DNA of 64,000 bases. Source: Cobetia sp. L2A1 (GTDB lineage Bacteria > Pseudomonadota > Gammaproteobacteria > Pseudomonadales > Halomonadaceae). Below the pieces are notes generated by a model. The model was not told the DNA's origin and did no database searches. It worked only from the letters and a program-made list of their open reading frames with translations. Position 1 is the first letter of the stretch. The number at the start of each line of letters is the position of its first letter. Made by a program: the position numbers and the translations under genes. Positions 44,649-54,063 of this stretch are shown piece after piece. Location: the NCBI RefSeq assembly GCF_009796845.1, contig NZ_CP047025.1, positions 1,984,001 through 2,048,000 on the forward strand. Direction: 5' to 3'.

Positions 44649-46013
44649 TTAAAGGCCTGTCGCTGGTACACGTGTCAGGTTATGGGCCCCATCTGCGGTA
44701 ATGACCAGATTATCCTCGATGCGAACGCCACCATGTGGGGCAAGCGCCTCAACCAGCGACCAGTCAATCGCCTGGCCCCGCGCATCATTGCGTAACGGTT
44801 CCAGCAGCATCGGGATGATGTAGCAGCCCGGCTCGATGGTGATGGCCATGCCCTCCTGAAGCTCACGTGTCAGACGCAGCATCGGGTGGCCCACAGGCGG
44901 GTTACGAACATCGCCATTGATGAAATCAGGAATACGACCGGCGACATCATGCACCTGAAGGCCGAGGAGATGCCCTAATCCATGCGGACAGAAGGCAGCA
45001 GTGATGCCCTGTTCCACCTGTGCTTCCGCAGGCAGTGACACCACACCCAAGGTGCGTAGCAGCTCGCCCAGCTCACGATGCATCTCGAGATGCAGTGCAA
45101 CGTAATCAAGACCCGGTGCAAGCCTTGTGATCAGACGCTTCTGTAGTGCATCGACGCCCTCGATAAGTGCACGATAGATCGGTAGAGCATCATCTCCCGC
45201 CCAGCTGCGCGTGATGTCAGAGGCGTAGCCATGCACGCTGGCTCCAGCATCGACCAACAAACTATGACGAGTTGCCGGTGCTTGAAGCGCGTAGTGCTGA
45301 TAGTGCAGAACCGCAGCATGTTCATTCAAGCCGACGATGTTGCCATAGGGCACGTCGGATTCACGCTGACGCGATGCACCAAGATAGGCGAGCTGAATAT
45401 CCAGTTCGGCCCCCCCGTCCATGAAACGACGACGCGCAGCTAAATGCCCCTGTGCGGCGCGCAGACTGGCTTCTTCAAGACACGCTATCTCGAACTCACT
45501 CTTGCAGACACGGCCTTCATCGAGCTGACGGAGCAGGCCAGCGGGGTTGGCGTCAGCCTTGAGTGCTTCGCTGACATCCGGCTGCAATAGCGCAATTTCG
45601 CCCAGTAGCGCAATGCGTCCGGCAGGACGTGTCGGCAGGGCCGGCTTGCGCAGATGAATGATCTCGAAAGCTTCTGACCACGGCGCCGCCTCTGGTGTTG
45701 GCAGGGTCGGAGACAGATGCCAAAAATCATCCGGGGCGTATAGGTACAACAGCGGACGTTCTCCGGGGCGTATGACCAGCCAGCTATCGCTCAATCCGGC
45801 CATTGGCACCCAATGCAGGAAGTGCGCATGTGATTTGAAGGTGGCGTCCTGGTCATCAGCGAAATGACGCTTGGGCTTTCCGCTGTGAAGCACGATGGCA
45901 TCCAGTGCATGCTGTTGCATGGCCTGCTCATAACACTGCTGCAGTGCCATCAGATGACGACGATGTGCTGCGGCGTGCGTAAGGACGGGGTCGTTCAGAT
46001 AAATATCGGACAT
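44649..46013 (-). CDS. pepQ: Xaa-Pro dipeptidase PepQ
   Basis: A 454-residue M24 metallopeptidase that hydrolyses dipeptides with C-terminal proline. All five dinuclear metal ligands are visible: Asp in VDAGAS, Asp in SDITRSW, His in HGLGHLLGLQVHD, Glu in TIEPGCY and Glu in RIEDN. ATG 46013 has GGGAA upstream and opens the family N-terminus; a start at 46097 adds unrelated residues. It lies 104 nt downstream of a LysR gene on the same strand, in a block that also has the dipeptide ABC transporter. Confidence 0.93.
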   Translation of the reverse strand: MSDIYLNDPVLTHAAAHRRHLMALQQCYEQAMQQHALDAIVLHSGKPKRHFADDQDATFKSHAHFLHWVPMAGLSDSWLVIRPGERPLLYLYAPDDFWHLSPTLPTPEAAPWSEAFEIIHLRKPALPTRPAGRIALLGEIALLQPDVSEALKADANPAGLLRQLDEGRVCKSEFEIACLEEASLRAAQGHLAARRRFMDGGAELDIQLAYLGASRQRESDVPYGNIVGLNEHAAVLHYQHYALQAPATRHSLLVDAGASVHGYASDITRSWAGDDALPIYRALIEGVDALQKRLITRLAPGLDYVALHLEMHRELGELLRTLGVVSLPAEAQVEQGITAAFCPHGLGHLLGLQVHDVAGRIPDFINGDVRNPPVGHPMLRLTRELQEGMAITIEPGCYIIPMLLEPLRNDARGQAIDWSLVEALAPHGGVRIEDNLVITADGAHNLTRVPATGL

Positions 46014-46117
46014 GCAGATTCCCATCGGGTCGTGATCAACAGCTGACAAGCCGCTGACAGAAGTGATAACGCGTAATACGGGTGATACCAGGCTCAATGA
46101 TGATGCTGGATGACAGC

Positions 46118-47044
46118 TTATTCAATTGATGCCGGACCAAGACAGTTTTCCAGGTGTTGCCATAGTTCACTGACGCTGTCGTGCCGCGGCTCACGCGGGC
46201 GGTAAAGACGAATATGCAGCGGTACATCCCAGCGTGCGTCGCCTGCACGGACTAGCTGGCCACTGGCAATTTCAACCTCGGCAAGGCGCAGTGGCAGCCA
46301 ACCGATACCATAGCCTTGCATCACCAATTCCTTGATGTTGGACGCCTGGATATTCTCGTTCATGGTAGTCAAGTGCGCCTGCACTGGAATCTGCGCTAGA
46401 TGTGCCGTCAGCGTGGTCGCAATCACGGCACGTGGATGCGGGCTGATAAATGGCAATGGCGAGCGACGTGTGCCTGGCAAGGCATATCGCGGCGTGCCAT
46501 CGGCATGAGGCGCGCAGACCGGGATGAAAGTTTCCTCTCCCAGAATCAGGTAGCGGTAATGCTCGAGCTCGAAACCAAGATCCAGCCGCGCCTGTGGCCA
46601 ATAGCACATGGCAAGATCACATTCACCACGATCGAGTCCGTGGAAGTAATCAGCGGCCAACCAGCCGGTAGCGCGCAGGTAGGGCAGCACCTGCTCGCGT
46701 AGCTGGTAGTTATCAAGCCACTGTGGCAGAAACTGCGAGATCAACGACTGCGGCGCTGCGAGAGAAATCTTGCTGGCCTGCTGCTGTGCCATCGCCTGCA
46801 AGCGTTCCCGCGTGGTGCGTACGCGTTCAGTGATCTGTTCGCACAGTCGCAGAAACTCATCGCCAGAGGGAGTCAGCGAGAGCGGCAGAGTCTGGCGATT
46901 GATCAGGGTGGTACCCATGTCTTCCTCCAGCAGCTTGATGCGCCGAGAGAAAGTGGGCTGTGAGACGTTCTGCGCCTCGGCCGCCCGCGAGAAGTGGCGG
47001 GTCTTGGCCAGCACGATGAAATCTTCCAGCCAGCGAATTTCCAT
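46118..47044 (-). CDS. LysR-family regulator, HypT-like
   Basis: A 308-residue LysR protein with a winged helix-turn-helix (SQPTFSRRIKLLEEDMGTTLINR) and a C-terminal substrate-binding fold with GYGIGWLPLRLAE. It shares WLEDF, FS, QP-FSRRI, GTTL and SLTP-G spacing with the LysR at 4844-5776, so both are one subfamily. It lies between the dpp operon and pepQ on the same strand, so either could be a target (inference). There is an exact ATG start with MEIRWLEDF. Confidence 0.9.
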   Translation of the reverse strand: MEIRWLEDFIVLAKTRHFSRAAEAQNVSQPTFSRRIKLLEEDMGTTLINRQTLPLSLTPSGDEFLRLCEQITERVRTTRERLQAMAQQQASKISLAAPQSLISQFLPQWLDNYQLREQVLPYLRATGWLAADYFHGLDRGECDLAMCYWPQARLDLGFELEHYRYLILGEETFIPVCAPHADGTPRYALPGTRRSPLPFISPHPRAVIATTLTAHLAQIPVQAHLTTMNENIQASNIKELVMQGYGIGWLPLRLAEVEIASGQLVRAGDARWDVPLHIRLYRPREPRHDSVSELWQHLENCLGPASIE

Positions 47045-47184
47045 GTGTAGAAGGTGCCTCGAAGCCTGGGGACAGGCTTGGTCAGGATCTCAGGCCGGCT
47101 ATCTCTGTGGATAACGCAAGCCTGATGTCAGGGGCTAACGGGGGGGTGCTTTCTGTCAGGTGCAATATGGCAGGTCTTTAACAC

Positions 47185-47229
47185 TCAGGTCTGTTCCGAG
47201 CACACTTGGCGAGCTCAGAACAGACCTGA
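47185..47229 (-). terminator. Hairpin downstream of dppF
   Basis: TCAGGTCTGTTC (47185-47196) and GAACAGACCTGA (47218-47229) are perfect 12-bp arms around a 21-nt loop that has an inner GAGC / GCTC. It stands 120 nt beyond the dppF stop and 140 nt before the LysR start. There is no long T tract; it is a likely dpp operon end or LysR leader element. Confidence 0.5.
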
Positions 47230-47350
47230 AACTGACCACCTAGTCAGATGGGCAGATATGCCGTGATGTTGCCTCACTCTGGACTAAAGATGCAAACCTG
47301 CTCATGCACTGCAATTCCCTGTCTTCCCTGTTGTGATAATGGACAAGCCT

Positions 47351-48418
47351 TTAGTCGATGCGTCCTTCCTCGACGGCATGACAGGCCACCTGGCCGGTAT
47401 CTTTCGCGATCAGGCGTGGAATCTCGATACGGCAGCGCTCATTTGCATGAGGGCAGCGGCCATGAAAGACACAGCCGGGAGGTAGGTTGACTGGCGTCGG
47501 CACCTCACCTTCGAGACGAATATGATTAGGCTTATCGTCGTTCAGGCGCGGGATGGCCGACATCAGGGCTTGCGTGTAGGGGTGGCGTGGTCGAGCGAAT
47601 AACGAACGAGTATCCGCCAGCTCACACAGGGTCCCGAGATACATGACTGCCACACGGGTGCCGAAGTGTTCGACCACCGCCAGATCGTGAGTAATGAACA
47701 GGTACGTCAGATCTCGCTGCTCCTGGGCATCCATCATCAGATTCAACACCTGCGCCTGAATGGAGACATCCAACGCAGAGATCGGCTCGTCGGCGACGAT
47801 GAACTCAGGATCAACCGCCAGCGCGCGCGCGATCGAGATACGTTGACGCTGACCACCAGAAAACTCATGGGCGTAGCGCTTGCCCCAGTCCGGATCAATG
47901 CCGACCGAACGCATCACGTCGGCTATCTTGTCGCGAATCTCGCCATCATTGAGCGTCGGCTGATGGAAGCGCAAGGGTTCTTCCAACGTCTGTTGAATGG
48001 TCATGCGGGGATTCAGCGAGGCGTAAGGGTTCTGGAAGATCATCTGCATACGACGGCGATACGGCAGTAGATCGCGCGGCGCCATGTTGTCGATGCGAGT
48101 GCCGTCGAAACGCACTTCGCCACCACTGGGCTTGAGCAGGCCCATGACGGTACGCGCGACCGTGGATTTACCGCAGCCGGACTCCCCGACGACACATAGC
48201 GCTTCTCCGCGTTTGACGTCGAGGCTGACGCCATTGATGGCGTGCACATATTCCTGCTTGCGACGCAGGCGGCCTTTCTCGAAGGTCAACTGCTCCAGGA
48301 AGTCGCCGGAGAGGGAAAAGCGTTTCTCGAGATCACGAATCTCGACCAGGGTTTCACCCAGTGCCGCACTGCTCCCGCTGGAGAGGCGTTGTTCGGGCGT
48401 GAGAATAGCCTGACTCAT
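47351..48418 (-). CDS. dppF: Dipeptide ABC transporter ATP-binding protein DppF
   Basis: A 355-residue ABC ATPase of the Opp/Dpp type. It has Walker A GESGCGKST, the signature FSGGQRQRISIARAL and Walker B FIVADEPISALD. The C-terminal oligopeptide-transporter extension has the Cys cluster (PPGCVFHGRCPHANERC) linked to an iron-sulfur site in this group. It is the last gene of dppABCDF and overlaps the dppD stop by 4 nt. The assignment to dipeptides rather than other short peptides is by overall likeness. Confidence 0.9.
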   Translation of the reverse strand: MSQAILTPEQRLSSGSSAALGETLVEIRDLEKRFSLSGDFLEQLTFEKGRLRRKQEYVHAINGVSLDVKRGEALCVVGESGCGKSTVARTVMGLLKPSGGEVRFDGTRIDNMAPRDLLPYRRRMQMIFQNPYASLNPRMTIQQTLEEPLRFHQPTLNDGEIRDKIADVMRSVGIDPDWGKRYAHEFSGGQRQRISIARALAVDPEFIVADEPISALDVSIQAQVLNLMMDAQEQRDLTYLFITHDLAVVEHFGTRVAVMYLGTLCELADTRSLFARPRHPYTQALMSAIPRLNDDKPNHIRLEGEVPTPVNLPPGCVFHGRCPHANERCRIEIPRLIAKDTGQVACHAVEEGRID

Positions 48419-49446
48419 GCGTTCACCTCTACTCGGGGGACATGGGAGCTATCGGTCACAATCGGTGTCCATGACTCTCCTTTCACCATCGCTTGTACCA
48501 TGTGGCAAGCGACCTTGCAGTTGCCTGAAGCCACGAAAGCCGGCACTTCCGTGTGGCAGATTTCGGCTGCGAAATCACAACGCGGATTGAATGCACAGCC
48601 GTTTGGAATCTTGGTCAACGTCGGCATGGAACCACGAATCTGATTCAGACGGCTGCCAGGTGTCGCCATCTGGGGTAGGGCATTGATCAACCCTTGCGTG
48701 TACGGATGCTGAGCATCATTGATGATCTCACGCGTTGGCCCCTGTTCAATTACACGTCCGGCGTACATGACCAGGGTGCGCTGAGTCACCTGACTCACGA
48801 CACCCAAGTCATGGGTGATCAGAATCAGGCCGACGTTGTGCTTTTCGCACAGCAGCAACAGCAGCTCCATGATCTCGGCCTGAATCGTCACATCGAGTGC
48901 AGTCGTCGGCTCGTCGGCGACAATGATGTCAGGGTCCAGCAGTAGGGCAATCGCGATGATGATGCGCTGACGCATGCCGCCGGAGAGCTCATGCGGATAT
49001 TGATCAAGGCGCTTTTCCGGCGAGGGAATGAACACTTGATTGAGCTTGTGCAGTGCAATGCCACGGGCATCTTTGGTGGAAATTCGCCGATGCGCCTTCA
49101 GGCACTCGATCATCTGTGCACCGATGGTCAGCACTGGATTGAGCGTCATCATCGGGTCCTGGAAGATCATCGAGATCCGATTGCCGCGGATAGACTGCAA
49201 CGCCCTGGGCTTCATGGTGTTGAGTACCGCGCCATCGAACTTGATTTCGCCCCCCGCGATATAGCCCGGCTTGGCAATCAGGTTGAGGATAGTGAAGGCG
49301 GCTACCGATTTGCCGGCACCGGACTCCCCCACGATCCCCAGGCGCTCACCGCGCTCCAAAGAGAAACTGACGTCGCGCAGGGCGCAGACCTCGCCGCCTC
49401 GCATGGCGAAGCGGACATCGAGGTTATTGACTTCAAGTAATGCCAT
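48415..49446 (-). CDS. dppD: Dipeptide ABC transporter ATP-binding protein DppD
   Basis: A 343-residue ABC ATPase partner of DppF. It has Walker A GESGAGKSV, the signature LSGGMRQRIIIAIAL, Walker B IIVADEPTTALD and the family C-terminal Cys segment (IPNGCAFNPRCDFAAEIC). The start ATG at 49446 lies 19 nt after dppC. The stop overlaps the dppF start by 4 nt. Confidence 0.9.
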   Translation of the reverse strand: MALLEVNNLDVRFAMRGGEVCALRDVSFSLERGERLGIVGESGAGKSVAAFTILNLIAKPGYIAGGEIKFDGAVLNTMKPRALQSIRGNRISMIFQDPMMTLNPVLTIGAQMIECLKAHRRISTKDARGIALHKLNQVFIPSPEKRLDQYPHELSGGMRQRIIIAIALLLDPDIIVADEPTTALDVTIQAEIMELLLLLCEKHNVGLILITHDLGVVSQVTQRTLVMYAGRVIEQGPTREIINDAQHPYTQGLINALPQMATPGSRLNQIRGSMPTLTKIPNGCAFNPRCDFAAEICHTEVPAFVASGNCKVACHMVQAMVKGESWTPIVTDSSHVPRVEVNA

Positions 49447-49465
49447 TTCAACGTTCCTCTCGGCT

Positions 49466-50446
49466 TCAGCCCTTGTAGAGACGGGGGTTCATGACATCAC
49501 GTAGCCAGTCGCCCAGCAGGTTGATGACCAATACCAGCACGATCAACACACCACCGGGAATCAGCGTGATCCACCAGCTACCCGACTGGAGATAGTCGAA
49601 GCCGGACTTGATCAGTGAGCCTAGCGATGGCTGGGTTTCGGGCATGCCGAGGCCGAGGAAGGACAGCGCTGCCTCCGAGATGATCGCGTTGGCGATCTGG
49701 ACGGTAGAGATGACGAAGATCGGGGACAGGGTATTTGGCAGAATGTGGCGGAACATGATGCGGCGTGAACGGAAGCCCATGACACGCGCCGCATCCACGT
49801 ATTCCTTGCTCTTCTCCGCCAGCACCGAAGCCCGCACGGTACGTGCGTACTGTGGCCACTCTGCCAGCCCGATGATCAGTACCAGCAGCAGCAGTGCATA
49901 GTCCGAGAATACCGCACCACCGAATGTCGCCTTGATGATGGCACCGACCACGATGGCGACCATCAGGGTCGAGAAGGACAGCTGAATATCTGCCATACGC
50001 ATCAGGAAGGCATCAACACGCCCACCCATGTAGCCTGCCAGCAGGCCAAAGGTCACACCGAGAAGCGCTTGCAGAATGACGGCCCCAAAGCCGATCAACA
50101 GGGAGACACGTGTGCCATAGAGGATGGTGGAGAGCAGATCACGGCCCTGAGAGTCGGTGCCTAACAGGAAGGCTGAATCCCCTCCCTCCATCCAGACCGG
50201 CGGAAGCTCGGAGTTCATGATGTCGATCGTGGCGAGATCATAAGGATCGGCAGGCGCAATCAGAGGCGCCAGGAAGGCGCCGAGCACCATGGCCACGAAG
50301 ATCAACAAGCAGGCTTGCGCCATCCAGTCACGCTTGAAGCTGTAGATCAGATAGGACTCACGCAAGCGCTGCCAGCGTCCCGGTACCACGATGGAGTTGG
50401 TCTTGGGCGTTGTCGCGCTGGCCACAGAAGAATTCGTCTGGCTCAT
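49466..50446 (-). CDS. dppC: Dipeptide ABC transporter permease DppC
   Basis: A 326-residue inner-membrane permease with a cytoplasmic N-terminal tail, a first helix near 40-60 and five further helices. The ATPase-coupling EAA loop reads EAALSFLGLGMPETQPSLG. The family's periplasmic segment GTDSQGRDLLSTILYGTRVSL is present. It overlaps the dppB stop by 4 nt. Confidence 0.92.
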   Translation of the reverse strand: MSQTNSSVASATTPKTNSIVVPGRWQRLRESYLIYSFKRDWMAQACLLIFVAMVLGAFLAPLIAPADPYDLATIDIMNSELPPVWMEGGDSAFLLGTDSQGRDLLSTILYGTRVSLLIGFGAVILQALLGVTFGLLAGYMGGRVDAFLMRMADIQLSFSTLMVAIVVGAIIKATFGGAVFSDYALLLLVLIIGLAEWPQYARTVRASVLAEKSKEYVDAARVMGFRSRRIMFRHILPNTLSPIFVISTVQIANAIISEAALSFLGLGMPETQPSLGSLIKSGFDYLQSGSWWITLIPGGVLIVLVLVINLLGDWLRDVMNPRLYKG

Positions 50447-51489
50447 GCTGGTTTCCCCGCAAGCTTGACGGTGGGATTGACCAGACCGTAAATCAGGTCG
50501 ACGAGGGTATTGGTGACGACGAAGATCACACCGACCATCATCAGATAGGCCACGATCAGAGGAATGTCAGAACGCGTAATGGCTTCGAGGAACATCAGCC
50601 CCATGCCCGGCCACTGGAAGACGGTCTCGGTCAGAATGGTGTAGGCCACCATGGTGCCGATCTGCACACCGCCGACGGTAATCACCGGGAGCATGGTGTT
50701 TTTCAGTGCGTGCAAGAAATAGATGCGTCCAAGGCCAAGACCCTTGGCTCGCGCGAACTTGATGTAGTCCGATTGCAGAACTTCCATCATCTCGGCGCGA
50801 ATCAAGCGGATGAACAACGGCAACATGATGGACGCCAGTGAGATAGCCGGCAGTACCAAGTGCCATAAACCGTCAGCAGTGAAGAAACCGCTGTTCCAGC
50901 TACCAGCAACGTGGGTCAACTCGCCACGGCCGTAGGAGGGCATGCCACCATCGGTGGAGAGCATGCCGTTCAGGATATCGCCCCAGACGGTATCGCTCGG
51001 AAACCAGTCAACCGTGATACCGATGGCAAACACCTGAATCAGCAGAATAGCGGTCAGGAACACCGGCACCGATATCCCGATGATCGAGGTTCCCATGAAG
51101 ATGCGTGAGAACCAGTTGCGCGGTCTGATAGCCGCAAACACGCCAATTGGTGCCGATAGCAGAATGATGATCAGGCTTGAGGCCATCACCAGTTCCAGCG
51201 TCGCCGGCAGGTGCTTGAGAATCACCTCGGTGGCGGGCTGCTTGTAGAAGTAGGAGTTGCCGAGGTCACCTTGCAGCGCATTACCGGCAAAACGCAGATA
51301 TTGGGTGATGAAGGGATCATTGAGGCCCATTTCATCGCGCATCACGTCGCGTTGAGCTTCGGTCACGGCCTGGCCGGTCATTTCACGAAGCGGATCACCC
51401 AGATTGTCCTGGATGGCGAAGCTGATGATGCTGATCACGAACATGACCAGTACGGCGTGCATCAGGCGTTTGATCAGAAAGGCAATCAT
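50443..51489 (-). CDS. dppB: Dipeptide ABC transporter permease DppB
   Basis: A 348-residue inner-membrane permease. It begins MIAFLIKRLMHAVLVMFVISIISF, typical of DppB/OppB, and contains the coupling loop with RAKGLGLGRIYFLHALKNTMLPV. Six membrane helices are expected. The gap from dppA is 284 nt and holds a hairpin; downstream genes overlap, so B-C-D-F are tightly coupled. Confidence 0.92.
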   Translation of the reverse strand: MIAFLIKRLMHAVLVMFVISIISFAIQDNLGDPLREMTGQAVTEAQRDVMRDEMGLNDPFITQYLRFAGNALQGDLGNSYFYKQPATEVILKHLPATLELVMASSLIIILLSAPIGVFAAIRPRNWFSRIFMGTSIIGISVPVFLTAILLIQVFAIGITVDWFPSDTVWGDILNGMLSTDGGMPSYGRGELTHVAGSWNSGFFTADGLWHLVLPAISLASIMLPLFIRLIRAEMMEVLQSDYIKFARAKGLGLGRIYFLHALKNTMLPVITVGGVQIGTMVAYTILTETVFQWPGMGLMFLEAITRSDIPLIVAYLMMVGVIFVVTNTLVDLIYGLVNPTVKLAGKPA

Positions 51490-51707
51490 GGATCGCCACC
51501 TTCCTCGTGAGCATCACGATCTAGAGCGCAACAGACAACATCGCGCAGGGTGTCAGGAGACCCTCCTGATAGCTGTTCCAGGTAGAGAGCAAAGGCTCCC
51601 CAACCCATCGTCCAAAGGGCGATGGCAGGTAGACTACGGAGGACGTTCTTGTACGCTTGGCTTCAGACGGAAGTAGCGTCAGGTGAGCCGGATTACATCA
51701 TTACAAA

Positions 51708-51729
51708 CTCCCGCCCAGGCAGGCGGGAG
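51708..51729 (-). promoter_or_regulatory. Hairpin in the dppA-dppB gap
   Basis: CTCCCGCC and GGCGGGAG flank a 6-nt loop, 45-66 nt beyond the dppA stop. A GC-rich stem without a strong T tract between binding-protein and permease genes usually lowers downstream expression or protects the upstream mRNA. Confidence 0.6.
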
Positions 51730-51773
51730 CTATTTACCCATCGCAATTTCAATAGTGAGGGAATGGTGAGGGA

Positions 51774-53369
51774 TCAGTCCTGCTCGATGACCAGATCACC
51801 CAGATACGGGAAGTCCATCACATTGACGATGGGGGCGATATCGACACCATCACGTGCACCCCATGCCAGATTCTGCCAGTGCAACGGTACGAAGGCCGCA
51901 TCGTCATAGATGGCTTTTTCGGCAGCCTGCAGCATCTTGGCCCGCTTCTCGGTGTCGGTTTCCAGATTGGCATCAGCCACCATCTTGTCGACTTCCGGGT
52001 TGCAGTAGTTGCCGGAGTTGTACTGGCCCATGCCGCTATCGGCATCGGGGCAGTTGGTCAGGAATTCAAAGAAGTTGGCACTGTCTTCGGTATCCGAGTG
52101 CCAGCCCAGCATCATCATGTCGGCTGCACGTGCATCGAATTCCGGCCAGTACTGGGCCTTGGGTAGCGTCTTGAGATCAACCTGGATGTTGATCTTCGCC
52201 AGCATTGACGCCACGGCCTGTGCGATCTTGGCATCGTTCACGTAGCGATTGTTCGGCGCCATCATGGTGATCTTGAAGCCATCCTCATAGCCGGCTTCCT
52301 TCATCAGTTCCTTGGCCTTGGCTACGTCATAGCGCGGTTTAAGCTCAGGATTGTGGCCTTGGTAGCCGTCAGGCGACATCTGAGCGGCCGGCGTCGCGAA
52401 GCCTTTCATCAGCTTCTGGGCGATACCTTCTTGGTTGATGGCATAGTTGACGGCCTGACGAACGCGCTTGTCCTTGAAGGCTTCGACGCGCTCTTCGTTC
52501 ATCTGGAAGGTGATGATGCGGGTACCGCTCATCTCGACCAGATGAACACCGTCCTGATTGCGGATGCGTTCCAGATCTGTCGGCGGTACCGGTGAAATGA
52601 AGTCCATGTCGCCTGACAGTAGGGCGGCAACACGCGTGGCATTTTCCTTGATCGGCGTCAGGACGATTTCATCGACGTTGCCCGGTGATTCGGTGTCCCA
52701 ATAATCCGCAAAGCGATCAAAGGTGACCTTGACCCCTTGCTGACGATCGGTGACGACAAACGGGCCAGTACCGGATTCATTGCGTGATGCGAAGCTATTG
52801 GCCGCCTTGGCGATCTCGTCCTTCGGCTTGCCGTCTTCGGCATCACCAGAATAGAACTTGCTGTCCATCGGGAAGATATAGGTCGCAGCGTTCAGTACCA
52901 GCGGGAACGGCTGATCAGTGATCAGATCGATCGTATAGTCGTCCACGGCTTTCACGTCGGTGAAGGGCGCGAAGATCGCCTTGAAGTCCGCGCTTTTCTT
53001 CAGGCGCTGGATGGTCCAGACCACATCATTGGCGGTGAAATCATTGCCGGAGTGGAACTTGACCCCTTCACGCAGATGGAAGCGCATGGTGTTGTCGTCG
53101 ACACGCTCCCAGCTCTTGGCCAGGCGTCCATCGAAACCAAGATCCTTGTTCCAGCGAATCAGCGGATCAAACACCATATGCGACAGCTGCAGGATGCCGC
53201 CGGAGAGCTGCTCGTGAATATCGAGCGTGACCGGATCAGCATCGTAGGCCATGCGTAGGGTGACATCTTCGGCCAGCGCCGGCGCTGTCATGGCCAGAGT
53301 GGCGCTGCCGATCAGCGCACACAGGGTCTTCTTTTGGAAGAGGGTCTGGAAGGCATTCTGACAGGTCAT
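51774..53369 (-). CDS. dppA: Periplasmic dipeptide-binding protein DppA
   Basis: A 531-residue family 5 solute-binding protein with a Sec signal peptide ending near APALA. It has the family segments DPVTLDIHEQLSGGILQLSHMVFDPLIRW, FHLREGVKFHSGNDFTANDVVWTIQRL and a Cys pair (NCPDADSGMG...NYCNPEVD) that could form a disulfide. It is the first gene of dppABCDF. GGGAAG precedes the ATG. Upstream, the leader is rich in A and C (complement of 53382-53408). Peptide specificity cannot be fixed from sequence. Confidence 0.92.
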   Translation of the reverse strand: MTCQNAFQTLFQKKTLCALIGSATLAMTAPALAEDVTLRMAYDADPVTLDIHEQLSGGILQLSHMVFDPLIRWNKDLGFDGRLAKSWERVDDNTMRFHLREGVKFHSGNDFTANDVVWTIQRLKKSADFKAIFAPFTDVKAVDDYTIDLITDQPFPLVLNAATYIFPMDSKFYSGDAEDGKPKDEIAKAANSFASRNESGTGPFVVTDRQQGVKVTFDRFADYWDTESPGNVDEIVLTPIKENATRVAALLSGDMDFISPVPPTDLERIRNQDGVHLVEMSGTRIITFQMNEERVEAFKDKRVRQAVNYAINQEGIAQKLMKGFATPAAQMSPDGYQGHNPELKPRYDVAKAKELMKEAGYEDGFKITMMAPNNRYVNDAKIAQAVASMLAKINIQVDLKTLPKAQYWPEFDARAADMMMLGWHSDTEDSANFFEFLTNCPDADSGMGQYNSGNYCNPEVDKMVADANLETDTEKRAKMLQAAEKAIYDDAAFVPLHWQNLAWGARDGVDIAPIVNVMDFPYLGDLVIEQD

Positions 53370-53381
53370 GAGCTTCCCTTT

Positions 53382-53408
53382 ACGTGTTTTGTTTGATTGT
53401 TCTTGTGG
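53382..53408 (-). promoter_or_regulatory. CA-rich element in the dppA leader
   Basis: On the mRNA strand, 13-39 nt before the ATG, the leader is nearly G-free and rich in A and C, with CACAAG, AATCAAAC and AAAACAC. CA-rich dppA leaders bind the GU-rich region of the sRNA GcvB in enterobacteria. No gcvB gene is seen here, so this is a resemblance. Confidence 0.35.
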
Positions 53409-53469
53409 CTATCTTCGAATTCATCGCGCCATGAGATGGCAGCGGGGTGAAGACAGGAGATGCACCCTA

Positions 53470-53969
53470 ACAGTAGAGAGTCACTTGGCAACGAGACAAT
53501 CGAAATGTTGAGTAGCGAGATTCAGGTCATGAATAGCCCTCTTTGAAAGAACGCAACGTTGCTCAGTATGGTGCGTTGAGAGGCAAGGAGAGATTTTGCA
53601 AAATGGCGAGGTAATATCAGAAATATCAATATTATTTTAGGCGCATGTAGGTAGGTGGTCGATGTTTGCTCATGATGCATGCAAAATACCGATGTAGTGG
53701 AATTAAGTTATTATATATCAGTTGGTTATTAGCGTATCCAGGTGCTGATAGAGAGTAAAATTGAGGGCTTGAGAACGAAAAAACACACCCTCCATACACG
53801 CAAAAATGTCGCTCAGACCATTGAGCGAGGTGTATCGATCATTGCGAACAAATACCGTTGGATGGCTGAAAAGGTAGCGTTGATGAGTGATTCACCCTCT
53901 GAGCGATACAATGTGGTGCAAAGCCAAAACTTATCCCAAAGTCTAGCTTTGTGAGCTGCTGTCAAAGCC
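53470..53969. other. AT-rich intergenic region upstream of dppA
   Basis: This stretch is clearly richer in A and T than its flanks. It holds the perfect palindrome ATTTTGCAAAAT (53593-53604) and tracts such as 53616-53638 and 53700-53718. A 70-codon plus-strand frame from GTG 53742 has no ribosome-binding site or recognisable product. The region probably carries dppA control sites or a decayed gene. Confidence 0.5.
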
Positions 53970-54012
53970 GTAACGCATAACGCCTCCCGAAAAGGGAGGC
54001 GTTATGCGTTAC
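53970..54012 (-). terminator. Strong terminator downstream of can
   Basis: Perfect 19-bp arms, GTAACGCATAACGCCTCCC and its complement, flank a GAAAA loop, 52 nt beyond the can stop. There is no long T tract on the minus strand, but the stem is very stable. Confidence 0.75.
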
Positions 54013-54063
54013 GTATTGCTTGGATACCAGGCGTCCGTGCACAGTGCTACGCCGAAGGCGTAT

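Noticed and set aside
53742..53954. 70-codon plus-strand frame from GTG in the dppA-can gap
   Set aside because: No ribosome-binding site, AT-rich composition and no recognisable motif; kept only as part of the intergenic note.
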